The notes: a model not told the origin generated them from the sequence alone. A stretch of 64,000 bases of DNA from Linnemannia elongata (GCA_036320915.1 JAXBDG010000022.1:496001-560000); one strand, 5' to 3'. Positions 12,196 to 26,000 are shown, counted from the first letter of the stretch. Translations and numbers: made by a program.

Positions 12196-14855
12196 ATGAC
12201 TGTACCAGTGACACCTATCGACCAGAGCATCCTGCAGATCCTCCAACAATCTGCACCCCTGGTCCCCTTTGAAGAGCTCACCCACCTCATCTTTAACGCT
12301 CATATCCCCGGTCGGTTCGGCACCATCCACACAGGGCGCTGGAAGGAGCACGATGTTGAGGTCCGCGAGCCCTTTGGCGACCTGGCAACAATCGAGCGCG
12401 AGGTCCGCCTTCTTTACAAGCTCGGCAGCACATGCCCACAGATTGTCCACCTCTACGGATACACCGTCGACCCCCACAGTTCCATCGCCTACCTCGTCGT
12501 CCAGCACAACGAACACGGCTCCTTGCACTCCTACCTCGCCAACTTCCACGCCCACTTGACCTGGCCCGATCGGTATAACCTCGCCATGGACATTGCACTC
12601 GGTCTCCGCTATATTCATTACAAAGGATACCGTCATCGTCATCTCCACTCGGCCAGCATTCTGATTGATACCAACGGATCGGCGGTTCTGTCTGACTTTG
12701 GATCCACACGCGATTCTGAAGTCCTTTCCTCACGGGAGCATCCTCCCCGCATGGGATACATTGCCCCCGAGCGCCTCACCAAGAACGGCACCCGCTACTC
12801 GATTGAATGTGATATCTACTCGTTGGGCATGGTCTTTTGGGAGATCTCGAGCGGACGCCCACCATTCGACCATCTAATTGCAAATTGTAGCCTGGAAGAT
12901 GGGACTATGATGAGTCTGGCCCAGAACATTGTCTCGGGTCGACGGGAGCGGCATGTCGAGGGCACCGACCCGATCTTTGAGGACCTATATACCCGTTGCT
13001 GGCACTCTGATCCTCTGGAGCGTCCTTCGATTGATTGGATTATTCAGACACTTGGCGTGCTTCTGAAGCAACCCTCTGGTTCTCTTAGCCGCCTCATTGA
13101 AAACTTGAGTCTTGGTAAGTCTTTTTGTTCGCTGCTAAAACACTCATCTGCAGCATTGATGCATGCTTTTCTTTATTGCTTTATCGAAGAGCGATTTTGG
13201 AAAAAGGATGGTGAAGGAATTAGAAGGAGTAAGGCGGGGTTATGCTGTCATTAATGTTTTCCGCCCACGGTATTAACTCTGTCTCTATGACGCCAAATTC
13301 TTCCCGCTTTCTTGTCTTCAACCTATCATTAGAAGAGCAACCTAAAAAGCCCGCCTATTCCGCCAAGGCCTCCTCCCGCGACTCGCAAGGGTCCACAGCC
13401 TCCCGGTCTGTTAAGTCTTCCAGGTCGCATTCTATCGATAATGACCGAGACCTCCCCAGCCCCATGCTCCGCTCGCGCGAGTTGGTCATGTCTTCTCGGG
13501 AGTCGGAGTATGCCCCTCCTCACCCTCACCAGCAGCAGCAGCAGCAACACCCTCATCACCAGCAGTACTCTCACCACCAACAGCACCAGCAATACTCCCA
13601 GCATCCTCACCATCAGCCAGTCATGCACTCTGCTCCCATCGCCCCGCCTCCAGTGCCCCCCATGTCCAGCCGGAGAAAGGCCTCCACCGTCTCCTCGATG
13701 GCCCCCTCTCTCCGGTCAATGTCGATTAGCAGCGGCAGCTCGACTTCCTCAAGTGGCGGAAACGGACCCATGATTCCAGCTCGGGACTCGAGACGCGTGT
13801 CGACCTTGTCGTCTGTCAGCTCAATTGAGATCCCCAAGTACGATGTCTTGCCCAACAAGCAGCGCAGCCACCCTCAAACCATCTGGGAGGCAGTCCAGGA
13901 CGGCAATGTAGATTTCACGGAATGGTGTATCCTCAACGGAGCCAGCCCCAATGGATTGATCTCATTGCCTATGTACTCGATGCTGGCCGAGGTTGCGCCC
14001 ATCCATGTCGCATGCTTCTATCAGCCCATTAACTTGATGGCGATCCTCAAGTGTCTCCAACAGCACGGCGCCGTCATGCAGATGGTTACCACCATGACCC
14101 ACCAGTCGGCTCTTCACATCGTCCTCGAGCACGCGACCAACTATAAGGTCGCTTTGGAGGTCTGCAGCTTCTTGATCCTGGAATGCCATCTCAGTGTAAA
14201 TGACCAGGACAACCGTGGCGTGACACCCTTCCACAAGTTCCTCAAGAACCCTCACCTTAGCGGTCGTCAATCCGTCGCTGGGTCAGAGCTGTTTGTTCTT
14301 CTCCGTGAGCGTGGCCAAGCTAACTTGAACCTGGAATCCTTCCACGAGGGCAACTCTCTCGGCATGGCCGCACGTTACCTCCGCGTGGACCTCGTCAAGC
14401 TCTTCCTCTTGACCGACCTCTCCTGCTCCGACCCTCGCAGTTTGGGATACGCCCTGGGACAGGTTGACGCACCCCTGAGCGAGAGCAGACCCTCGAAATC
14501 AGCACAAGATATGTGTCGTTCGATCCTGATGGAATGGACAGGCGAGCGAGGCGAGTCCAAACGAATCGCAATGGCTGAGCGGTTATTGGAACATCGCGGG
14601 ATCTCATTGTCAAACCCCGGATCGCCCATGCTAGATTCCTCGGCACAACCCAAGGCGCGTAAACAAAGCATTGGACTGTTGGGCATGGGAATTGGCAAAT
14701 CTAAGAAGGCATCCAAGGAGGACCTTAATGTCCCTGCTGTGCCCTCTTTGCCGACGGCGGTTGCGAACGAGGTCGATGTTGCGAGAAAGATCTTGCAGAG
14801 CACTGTTGCCAAGCAGCAGAAACTCAAGACCTTTATGGCTCAGTCTGGCTTCTAG
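12196..14855 (+). CDS. Pseudokinase (TKL-like fold) with His/Gln-rich linker and ankyrin-like repeats
   Basis: Two exons, 12196-13114 and 13333-14855, join across a 218-base GT-AG intron to give 813 residues. Residues about 35-295 have a protein-kinase fold: a Gly-loop-like GRFGTIHTGRWK at 39-50, DFG at 167-169, APE at 190-192, DIYSLG near 206 and an ERPS motif near 276. Key catalytic residues are altered. The lysine position of VAIK reads VEVR (Arg57). The HRD loop reads HRHLHSASIL (147-156), so the catalytic Asp is His149 and the metal-binding Asn is Ser154. By family knowledge this predicts little or no phosphotransfer and a scaffold role. A disordered linker follows, with a His/Gln-rich block at about 368-403. 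Residues about 486-690 resemble ankyrin repeats (TIWEAVQDGNVDF, SALHIVLEHA, GVTPFHKFL). The C-terminus is basic, then helical. The start is the first ATG after stops, in context aaaATGa. Confidence 0.85.
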
Positions 14856-14866
14856 ATCCTCTACTT

Positions 14867-14888
14867 CCCCCCCCCCCCCCCCCCCCCC
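14867..14888 (+). repeat. Poly(C) tract, 22 bases
   Basis: Twenty-two consecutive C begin 12 bases after the pseudokinase stop codon, in the presumed 3' UTR. C runs of this length are much rarer than A/T runs in this window. The complementary strand is a G22 run. Confidence 0.95.
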
Positions 14889-15221
14889 TTCTGTAAATAG
14901 TTTTCCTCGGGGGGTTTTTTTTGTTTTTCTTTTGTACACATCCTTTTTCTCATACATACACACATTTTCATAAACAGCATCTTCTTACACAAAAAAATAT
15001 TACTTGTTCTCTCCTTGTCAACAAAAGCAAAACATAAACATGCTTTTCATTACGTTGTGTACTGCCCCGTGTTGATATTTGATTTCAGTGCTCTCGTTGA
15101 CCATCAAATCAATCAAAAATGTTTATTTGTCTCGGTCTACTGATCTATGTATTTGTTGACATGATTGACGGGATCAACCCACTTTCGCTGTCCGATTTTC
15201 AATATACATCTTTTGAGGATC

Positions 15222-15262
15222 AATAAAGGTAGCCAAAAAAAAAAAAAAAAAAAAAAAAAAAA
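15222..15262 (+). terminator. Candidate poly(A) signal followed by an encoded A28 run
   Basis: AATAAA at 15222-15227 lies 367 bases past the pseudokinase stop and is followed after seven bases by 28 genomically encoded A (15235-15262). It is the best canonical 3'-end signal for that gene. Confidence 0.4.
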
Positions 15263-18200
15263 GGAAAATGAGTGAGCGAACAATGCGCATACACTCGCGC
15301 TGTCGTTCTCTGTTATCGATGGAAGCGATGGTGTTTTTTGTTGGGACCCTCCATTTCTTCCTTGTGATGGACAAGCAAGACAAACAAACGAGGATGGAGA
15401 GAGGGAGGGGGGGATGGTACACGATGATGAATCGTTGCCCTCAACTCCCCCTTCCTTAACTCTGTTGACATTTTTTCCTTGACCACATTCTTTGTGCATC
15501 CATTTGTTGTGTTTACCCATTTGGATGCAGGCAAGTCGTTGTCGTTGTGTACCTTGTTTGTTGTACATCCTCGTCTCTTCCTTATTATTCCCCTGTCAAA
15601 AAACAAGTCCAGGAAAAAAAAAAAAAAAAAAAAAAAAAAAGAAAAAAAACAAACCAGGGTCATGAACAAGGGATGGACAGGGTTGTGGTTTTTGGATCCA
15701 ACTTTTTACCTTCCCTCCTTCCCCCCCTGACTTTCTGCTTGTTTTTGTACGTATTATACAGAATAAAGGATGAGAAGTATATAGGGATAAAAAGTGTGGT
15801 AAGGGATTGGATGCGATGCATGCGTGCATGCATGCCCCCTCTCCTTCTCCATGGCCGTAACACTACAAAAAGAAATTCCCTCCTTTTGTTTTCTTAAGGT
15901 AGACGCAATGATGCTCGTTGCTGTCATTGTACAGTACTTTGCCTTTCTCCCTACTTTTGCTGCTTCTCTTTCTCGCAACCGACTCGCATTTCTCCTTAAC
16001 CCCCTATTCCAAGCAGGGACAAGGGGCGACTTAGCCTCCAAAAATGTTGTCCTTTCCGACCGACCTACCCTTCCTCATCTTCCTCTCTCGGGGTTTCCCG
16101 CTGATTTCTTTTGCTACTCCCTTCTCCCTTTCCTTCCCATATCCGGGTGATATTTTTTCACGCACGTCCAGTTTTACTTTTCCCTCACACTCCCCCCCTG
16201 TTGCCTTGTAAAACCAAAGGACCATCCAAGACAGACCCCGCGATGGTCCCATCAAGCATACTATTCATCTGATACATCTATTACTTATGGTACCCCCCCT
16301 TTGGTTTTTGTTTTTCTTCCCGACTCATTGTTGTCCTCTTTTGGTCGCCAAAGGCCTTGGTGAATCTGCCCGAGTGAGTATGGCGTGTGTATGTGTGTGT
16401 GCTCGAGCCTACGGTCATTCCCCTTGATCTGGACTCATACAACCGTACATGTACAAAGCCAAGAAGGTCTAAAACCATCGATGGTTAAAAATAACGAAAA
16501 AGGATGGATGAGGGGCGACCAAGCTCTGGAAACTGGAAAGGGGAAAAAGGGAAGGGTAAGAAGTAAAAGTGAGAAAGAAGCGACAAGGGAAAAAAAAAGC
16601 TCTGTGATGCTTAGAGATCGACACATTCGTAGTGTAAGTGAATGCAAAAGGTAAATGTGAAACGGGAAAGAAGTAAAAAAAAAAAAAAAAGGGAGGGAAG
16701 CGAAATCAGTAAGGTATGAAGGACAGAGTAAGACAAGGCTAGGCACTGCAAGGCAGGGGAAGGAGGAAGGGCGAATGCGCTTATCCTTCGTGCTTCGTGC
16801 TTAGGTTAGCGGAGGCAGGCAGGGTCAACAACAACAACAACAACAACAACGTCAACAATAGTCAGCGCATCGCGATGCTGAGCACATACTCACGCTCATG
16901 CCATAATAGAAGAAAAGATTATTGTTCTTTCAGGAACCTATGCGGAGTAAAATGGGAAACGTCTGGGAAAAGAAGAAGATACACCAAAGATGTGCTTGCT
17001 CCATTCAACCTAACGGCCACAGCTTTATCAACTTGGATCCACTTGTTTGGACGTATCTCGCTCAAAAACCTTTTCCAGAAAGGGCGAGTCAAGAGTCAGG
17101 TAGGAAGGAAAGAGAGCGCGAGCCCAGATCATAACAAAAGTCAGGGGACAGGGGACAGGGGTGAGAGGAAGAAATACGAAGGGAACATGGCCTAAAATAA
17201 GAGAGAACAAACAAAGAAAAGCGTTTTAAATAGTCTCCGAAGGTACTCATCTCATGCAGCCAAAGGGATAAGCCCCCTTACCTTCTTTTCTTTTTTTCTT
17301 TGTCCATTTTTTCTTGTATCCATCTCACATATTCTATCCAGCATATATTCGTAACTATTGACATCATACTACCAAACGGTCATGGAAAGCAGTTCGATAG
17401 TTGGGTACAATCAACAACAAACCTCTTTGCGACAACTCGTCACTATCTATCTGACTCCATATCATTTGATTGACAAAATGGAAGGGAAAAGGAGAAAAAG
17501 CTCTCTCTTTTTTTTGGGGGTACCAAGACAAGATGAAGCTGCTTTAGTTGTCGTTGTTGGTGTTGGTGTTGTTATTGTCGTTGTTGTTGTTGTCACCCCG
17601 AACCCTAAAATATTTCCTTGTGCGACCCATTTGAGGTCGGTGGGGAAAAGATATCACCCATTTCAATCTGGGTCACTTCGGAGTCTCCTCTCGTCTTTTA
17701 TAATGTGTCTTTTTGTTGTCCTTCTTTCTTGATCGTGAGAACTGGTCCTTAAACAAGGCCGTTGTGAAAATATTCTTATCCTGATATGAAATGGCTCGAC
17801 TATGTATGTTCATTTCATATCACTCTCCATTTTATTGCTAGGATGGGATGGAATGGGATGGAGTGATTCTCATTCTTTTGTCGACCGTTGCAACGTCCTC
17901 ATAGGAAAAGGAGAAAAGAAAAGGTTCCGAAAAGGATATAGGAAGATCTCTCTATTGTTTGTTGGGTCTGTGAAAAATGACGGACAATGCGCATGTCTAT
18001 CAAAAGTCATCTGTTTGTGGGGGTGGAGGTTTGACCTTTCAATGAGCAGGAGGACTGAGGGGACGAAGGTTCGATGGAGAAGAGGGGCGTATCTCTTCCT
18101 CTCATTCTTCTTGTGTCCAGGTGACAAAGAAAACGAAAAAGTCGCCTGTTATGCATTCTTTTTTATTTTTGATCCACCAGCCCATCTTTGTTAATGGAGA

Positions 18201-18540
18201 GAGATGGATTGACTATTCATTACTTCATGATGTGTTGTTGTCCATTCATTTCACTCCTTGGACAAAGTTGGACCCTGTGCCCTCCAGTTGTCAATGCTCG
18301 TGCTCAACTCTGTGGAGTTAATAAGTAATAACGACGATAGGGCAATGGTGCAACGAGTGTCCAGTAGGAATGGCAATGGTTTAAAGCAAATGTTGAATGG
18401 TCGTTGCTCTACTATCTACACATTGTAGGTGTACCCATCCATCTTTGTTTTACTATTTCTATTGATCTGTAGCAAAAATAAAAAAATACGAAAATTGTTG
18501 TCGCTGACCTTTGTTCCTGCTGTGATGTTTGAACACATAA

Positions 18541-18571
18541 CCAACGTAAACAACCCCTCGTTTTTGCGTCT

Positions 18572-18609
<38 letters not shown>

Positions 18610-21600
18610 CTTCTCTTCATTCATCTCTCCGTCTTCCTCTTCCTCATCCTCCTTTTGTAACCTCGGCTTTTTTTTTTCTGTTTCTTTTTTTCTCCTCTTC
18701 CTTCCTTCTTTTCCTCCTCTTTCTCCCTCGCTCGCTCTCTTTCTTCCCCTTCCCTCTCTTTTATTTCGTGTTTCCATCTTCCCTCTTTTTACTCATCTCT
18801 CTCCCCCTTTTGTTTTTTTTTTGCCGCTGCCGTTATCCTCGTTCTTCTTTCAATAACGCTTACCTTCTCTACTTACCCCTTCATGTTCCTTTCCAATTGA
18901 ACACACGGACTCTTCACTTCCTCCTCCTTCCCTTCTCCTTCCCTTCCTCACCCTCGCTCACCCTCTGCATCATCGGCAACAGATTTCCCTCGAAAATCAC
19001 ACACACAAATACACTCGCCTTTCTTCCTTCTTCCCCTCCTTTACCCTCCTTTTCATCCGTTCTTTCTCTCATCTCCTGCCTTGGCCCCTTCTTCGCCTCG
19101 TCTTCCTTCCTTCCCTCCCTCCTTCCCTCCTTTTCCTTCCCTTTCTCTTCCTTCCCTTCCCTTTTCACCCCCCTCTTCTCCTTGTCCCTGTTCTGTGTTA
19201 TTACTTCCTTCTCCTTTTGTTGCTTTCTGACACACATATTGCTGCAATCTACGATCAAACACGACAAACAAACACGTACAAAACACTTATTACTCACCCA
19301 TACAGACGCCTTTTCCATTTCCCCTTCCCTTCAATTTCCCCCCTCCCCCTCCCATTCCCATTCCCTCACGCGTCGCGCTCTTGCAATCGACAACTATTTT
19401 TTTCTTCTTCTTGCCTGAACAACTGTCATTGCACATAGTGCAAATCAATTGCTTTTGCTTTACTCAACTTTTCTTTTCTTACCACGGATCAACAGGAGAC
19501 GGGATAGAAAAACAAGAAAAACAAAGCAAAAGAGAGTATTCGATTTGTCCTACCGACCTCTTGATACTTTCTTTCATTTTCCTATATACCCTCCCACCCC
19601 ACCTACTCACAACCGTGGTGTTGGGACCAAACAAACGTTCTTTTGACTACCGTAGTTCTACTTTTATTCTTCCTCTTTTCCCTTTACCATCGTTCACGTC
19701 TCAGCCTACCTCTAAGTTCCTTCCCATCCTTATCCCTCATCATCTCCCTCTTCATCTCCCTCTTCTTCTCTCTTTCAACCCATTCCCCTAACCAGAGACT
19801 ACAAGGACAAAAAGGTAAACAGGACATGTATATCTTATCTGCTATTGTTTGTTACTGTTATTTTTTCTCTACTGTTATCCATTCATTTGAAAGACAACAA
19901 CATGCCTCGGGCTTTAAGTCCCTTGTTTTTTGTGTATCGAATCAATGCTCAAGTGCTGTGTTTGGACATTTGTTGGAGGGGACGATGGTGATGATACTTT
20001 GTTGTTGTTGTGTGCGTTTTTGACTTGTCTTTGTTTTTTTTTGTTGTTGTTGAATTGGGTCCAACAAAGAGAGTGAATGGGGCTCTTTCGTCAACCCAAA
20101 AAAAAAAAAAAAAAAAAAAAAAGTCGAACTCAACCTGCCTGCCCTTGCAACGTTTACTTTCCTGTCCGCACACACACTACACCATCCATACCCCTCATAC
20201 CCCTTTCTATTTCTTTCACTTTTCCTCCTGATCTCCCTTGTTTATTCTCCTCCCGTTTCTCGGAGTGAACAAAATCAAACAGAAGCTTTCGTCCTTCAAT
20301 GACCTTTTCAGTTACCTACTTTCATCTTGCATTTCATGGTAGTAACGGCCATCCGGTAATCAACATAGCACAGAGAGGACAATATAAAACGAGAATGATA
20401 GCGGCGAGTGGAAGAAGGAAAGTGAGAGGGGGAGATAGAGAGTGAAAAGGCGTTGAAGTAGGTTTTATTCATTGTCACACTACCTGGACAATGATCATTT
20501 ATTCTTTTCTTCGGCAGACATTGCTTGACCCAGTTTTCATTCATTTTTCCAACAGACACGACACGACCTTTTTTCAGATCCAATTGAAAGTATTCAATGG
20601 ACGTTTTATTGTTCTCTCTAGCAATGGGGTTTAAGGGTTTTCAGCCTTGGTGTTAAGTTTTCCTCCTGGTTTACTCCTCGTCTTCCTCCTTGCTCAGCTC
20701 TGACATGACCAGCACGACACACATACATAAACACACAAACACGCCTCCTTGCCTGACAAACTAACCTCCTGAAGTTCCCTCTTGTTTGTTGTTGTTGATG
20801 ATGATGAGGTTGTGTCTGCTATTGAACTGGTAACCGCAACTGCAATTCAATTGAACTGAACTACCACCGTCAAAACCTCCTTTTTTAACAACACCCCCCT
20901 ACAGTTGGGAAACAAAAAGGAAGGAAAAGAAAGTAAAAGTTAAAGCGAGGAAGAAAATGGCCCAGCAGGTTCATCATTTCATGTTCCCTTTTTTTTGTCT
21001 CCCACTGCTCTTCTCGTTCACCCTTTTTGTTGTTTCTCTCTTTTTCCCTCCCTTTTCAGCCCCAAGCCGCGATCCATTGATCATGGAGGACAGCACAAAC
21101 AACAACAGCAGCATACATCTACCATTGGCATAAACAAACAAAGAAAGTGTGAGTGAGTGGGAATGGAGCGAGAGTGAAGATTAAAGTGAGAAAGAGAGTT
21201 GAGGGTGTCTGACTCGAATCCCAAGTAACAAGCACAATAACATGCGCCATTCAATGATGTTTATTCTTCTTTTTCAATGGGCTTGGCCTTTTTAGTCGTT
21301 CTCTCTCTCACTGTGTGTCTATTTTGTTTTCGTTCTTTCTCCTTTTCACTTCTCCACTGCTCTCACTCTCTCTCTCTTTTTCCTTTTCCACTCTTCCACT
21401 CCTTTTTCTTCCTCCTCCTCCTTCCCCCTTCCCTCCTACGCTTCTCCACTCCTCTTCCTTTTCCCTTCTCTCTCCACTGCCTCCTCTTCTCGATCCTCTT
21501 CTGCTATCCCTCTCCCTCCTTCCCTCTCTTTCATTGCCATATCCATCATATTTCCAATTCATATCCTTGCAAGCACTCATTATCTCCACGTCCACTCTCT

Positions 21601-23090
21601 CGAGGATCGGCTGTCCCCTTTCATTCCTTTTTTTGCTCCATGTATGTTAGCTTCTGAGGAGGTTTTTGCACCTTTGACCTTTTCTCTATCTATGCTATTA
21701 TTTTGCTGTTCCCTCCCTCTTTTTTTTTTCTCTCTCGCTATCTCCTGACAAATCTGCTCATGCACGTTGGAAGAGAAGGCGAAAGAAAGAAAAAAGTACC
21801 CAGGTTCTGGGATCCGAGATTCGTGCAATCCTTTCCTTTTTTCCCTCTACCTCTTTTGTTTTCTTCTCTCTTTCTTCCTCTTTTTCTTCCTCTCTTTCTC
21901 TTTCTTTCCCTTTCTTTCCCTTTCTCTCCCTTTTTCTCTTTCCTATTCCTATTTTCTTTCCCTCGCATACACCACCCTCTCCCATAAACACGCGCACACA
22001 CTCTTCCTTTCACTCTTTTCTTTGTTCACCTCTTTTTTTTTTGGGTGTTCTTCTCTTGCCTTTCATCATTTTCTTCTTCGCCAGCGATCACCACCGTCAT
22101 CATCATTGATCGTCGTCCGCGTCGACCTTTTCCTTTTTTTTCATATTTTTCTCTTATGCAGACTCGAGTCAATGACCTAACCTAGCCTTGTTTGCTTTCT
22201 TCTCTTGCGCCTTCTCCTTCCCTTACTCACCCTCACTCTTACCCACTCTGCGCTCAACTATTCTCATACTATCTCCATCCCTGCTCAAAATATAGAATAC
22301 CGACATTCAACATCATCCGTTGAGTCCGTGTCCAACCTTCCTTGCAAAATCCTCTATCATATTCTTCCCAACCCCCCCAACCCCTTCTTTTTTTTTTCTT
22401 TCTCTCCTTCCTTTCCTCTTTTTGACCCCCTAAACCCGTTTAAGGATATCGGAACTTTTAAGGTGCGTATTTGGCAGAGAGTGGAAAGAGCGAGACACAA
22501 ACACATAGAGAGAGAAGGAGAGAGCAAGGAATACACCGAGCAGGGTATGAGGGTTTGCTTTTATGTACGAGAGAAATAGAAACAGGGGGTGTTTTCGGGG
22601 GGTTCGATAAAATGAAAGGAAAGGGAGGAAGCCATAGACTGAATAGCTGTGGGAAACAGGACAAGGACACCTTATGTTGACAACAAAAACCACCCTGCAC
22701 CCTATCCCTTCCCTTCTCTTCCACCTCCTTCCATCCCCCTTTTCCAAAGTGACGATCAACGATTGATTAATCCGTGAGCGCGTTCGTGTTTCTCATATTT
22801 TAACGCGTCTTTTTTCGTGTTTCTTCTCTTCCTTCCATTCTCCTATGATATTGTGTAGGACAACATAACTTTCCGGGAGGCAGCTCTCCGTATATTTTTC
22901 TCTCATTTTTTTTGGCGTCAAGAACGTTGAACACACAACATTATTCGAGGTCACCAACGGCAGGCAGGCAGCAAAAACAACAATTCTATTCGCCTCACTC
23001 GCCCTACCCCACCACCCCCTGCTGAAAATCAAACACAAAACCTTGGTTCTTCCGTCCTCACGCCACCCTCTTTTTTTCTTATAAATAACC
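18541..23090 (+). promoter_or_regulatory. Two pyrimidine-rich blocks upstream of the zinc-finger gene
   Basis: Block 1 (about 18565-19440, opening with a 36-base T run at 18574-18609) and block 2 (about 21290-22440) are strongly C/T-rich on the plus strand. They are separated by about 1.8 kb of mixed sequence with a 24-base A run near 20099. Each resembles the single tract found before other plus-strand genes, so two alternative promoters, or a very long spliced leader, are possible. Candidate leader splice sites include donors at 19815 and 22462 and an acceptor near 21058 (cccttttcag). None can be confirmed from sequence. No protein-coding exon is recognised in the 4.5 kb. Confidence 0.4.
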
Positions 23091-26000
23091 ATGACGACTG
23101 CCTCAGCGCTACTCTCGACTACATCCGTTAACTCCATGGACTCCCCGATCCCTCAATACGGCCACATGGCCTACAGCAGCCATTCTAACAGCAACAACAA
23201 CAACATCAACAGCAACAGAAGCTCCTATCATTCTCTATCTGGCTCTGCGCCCAACTCTCCAACACTCTCTCACCAACAATACAGCCAACAATACAACCAA
23301 CATCAGAACCATTACCACAGCCACCACAGCCAGCACAGCCACAGTAACGGCAACCAACACTACAACAACTCTTCGTCGTCTTATACGAGCATGCCGCCAC
23401 AGATTGGTGAATCCCGGCGGACGTCAGGTCCGGCAAGTGGTCTGTCATCGTCCTATCCAGCAACATCTTTGGAGCTCCGCCCAAGAGATCGCTCGGTTGA
23501 GCCACGCAGTCAAGCACATACCCATAACAATAACCAATACACGCCAACACCTGTATCTCATCACGCTCAAGCACAGTACTCCAACCAGCCTGGATCACGA
23601 TCTAGCTGGGCTGGGTATAGCAGCAGTAGCAGAGAAGAACAGGAGTTGACGTCAACAACAGCCGCAGGAACGAAAGCAGAAGCCCCTTACTTTCGGAGGA
23701 GCGTGCACCATGATCCACAGGATGACTACCGTCACTCACCACAGCATGGAAATTATATCCCCCCACCTTCATCATCATCGTCGGCAATTGGCCATCAGGA
23801 GTATCGGACCAACAACAGCAGTAGCAACAGCCTTGACGAGCTACATCACCCCTACAGCAATAGCAACAGCAATAACTACCATCACAAGCGCGGGGGATCC
23901 TTCTCGGATTCTCATTATCAGAACTATGCTGGCCAGGATGGCTACTCTGCTGACCCCTACAAGGGCCGAGGACGTGGAGAAGGGTATGAGTCTGGTGGAG
24001 CAGCAGGAGTGAGCAACGGGTGCGAAGGCGGCGAAGGCGCTGTTGGTAATGGCGACAAGCATCGCAACAATTCGGTCTCGTCGAACGCCAGTCAATCAAG
24101 CTCATCCTCCCTGTCGCACTACCACCCTCATATGAGCGGAAACAAGCATCCCTGCAAATTCCCGACCTGTGGCTGGAGCTTCAAGCGGTACGAGCATCTG
24201 AAGCGACACATGCTTGTCCATACCAAGGAACGAACCTTCGTCTGTGATTATCATGGCTGTGAGAAGTCTTTCAGTCGATCAGACAACTTTTCAGCGCATT
24301 TGAGGACTCATACCAAGAAGTCAGCAGCTGCTGCAGCTGCGGCGGCGGCGGGGACGACGACGGCGCATATTAGGCGGTTTGAGAGGCAGCAACAGCAGAT
24401 GGCGGCAGCATCAGCAGGAGGTGGAGAAAGGTCGATGATGATTGATCCGATCCGGACCAACTTTCCAAACAGCTCGACGTCGGCTTTGGTGTCTTCAGGA
24501 TCCTTGAGTGATGCACCTTCAGCAAGGAGGGGCGGTCCTGGAGACGGCGGGACTGACTACGCGCATCATCGGCATAGCATTGCTGGGTACCCCAGTTACC
24601 CAGGTGGATCTCGGTCACCACTGCAGATGCAGAACATTTATTCTCATGGTCTCCCCACTCCTGGTAAAGATATGAGGATCTGATACCTATTTCTTGTTTT
24701 GTTTGCAGAGAACAGTGAGTTCAATGCTAACCACTTCCATCTTGTTGCCTTGATTAGTGACGAACCATGGACCCAACAGCGCAACGACAAGGCCAGTCAG
24801 GAACTCGTACGGTGGTCCATCCTCCTCCACTTCCGACGAACGGGCTCCCTCAGAGTATGATCAGCGGCAGCAAGAGCAGCGGCACCACAAGCGAAGCTCA
24901 TCCTCAGGCTTGCATCCCCTGGACTCTCCCACCACACCTACAACAACGGCACCTACGAATTATACTCCAGGCACCAATGGCACGGTGGATGGGATTGTGC
25001 CAAAGTTTAACACCATCAAGCTAGATCTCAAGTCTGTCACCAACCATTCTGAGGACTCGTCGTCCTCTCAGCGGCAATCCCAGAACTATCACCACCATCA
25101 GCAGTACCAGCGGCAGCAGAGACGGCGATTCTCGAGCCCCGAAGCCGAGGATTGTGTAGAGTTCAAACGCTCAGGTTCTGTCCGTCCTGGATCTTCACCA
25201 AGCCCTTACCCATATCACCACCACCAGGGTCACCAACAGCAACACCGGTACAGCAATGGCAGCATCCATTCTGGCGGGTTTAAGTCTGAGGAGCATGATG
25301 AGGATCATCTCCTTTCTCAACGACGTCGCTCTAGTCCAGGTGGTAGTCATGAGCACGAGCACGATGATGAGCGACACTATGAGGAGTCAGCATCGTCGGA
25401 TACTGTCACAGGGCATGAGCGTCCGAACCCGAACCCCGATGGTGAGTCTCCCGTCTTGGCTCCTCGTGGCGCACATCACCCTGCTGGAGCTGACGACATG
25501 GAGACTGTCAAGTATGAGCAACGACCGTCGTCATCGATGAGCTTTCCGGCATCCATCTCGTCACACTTCACGCCCGCCCACAACAGTGGCAACAGCAAGC
25601 CCAACACTTCGCGCCCAGGTTCTCCAGCCCTGGACGATCTCCGGGAGGGCGCGTTGAAGAGCGGTAACGGCGATGGGCGTGGTCAGTCATCATCATCATC
25701 CAACTCTTCGCACGTCCCTGATGACAGAAGACCATCTTCATCTTCTGCGGTCCACATCTCGGGGTCGTACCAGCATTTGAACGGATCTGTCTCGCCACCC
25801 AGGAGCAACTCGGACTCTTACTCAGGATCTGTCCCCATGGATGAGGATGGTAACCCGTTGCATCCTCAACACCATCACCATTCAGGATATCACCACTCCC
25901 AGCACCACGGAGGAGGGTATACCGATTATGATCGTGCCGGCGGGTACCCGCCATCACCTCGCTTGCATTACGGGTCTTCTTCATCGTCTTCGTACTTTCC

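Larger units (their letters stand above)
14856..18540. other. 3.7 kb intergenic region downstream of the pseudokinase gene
   Basis: No convincing coding region is seen. It begins with the 3' UTR of the pseudokinase gene and a 22-base C run, then an AATAAA at 15222 followed by a 28-base A run, a second 27-base A run (15614-15640), a purine-rich patch around 16500-16760 and a short CAA repeat near 16830. Short frames here are compositionally random. Confidence 0.6.

Noticed and set aside
15222..15262. Retrocopied gene ending in a poly(A) tail
   Set aside because: AATAAA plus A28 looks like a processed tail, but there are no target-site duplications or coding relic upstream other than the intron-bearing pseudokinase gene.
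18429..19418. 329-residue Phe/Leu/Ser frame
   Set aside because: It is a pyrimidine-rich tract read as codons, with a 36-T run inside. It is not a membrane protein.
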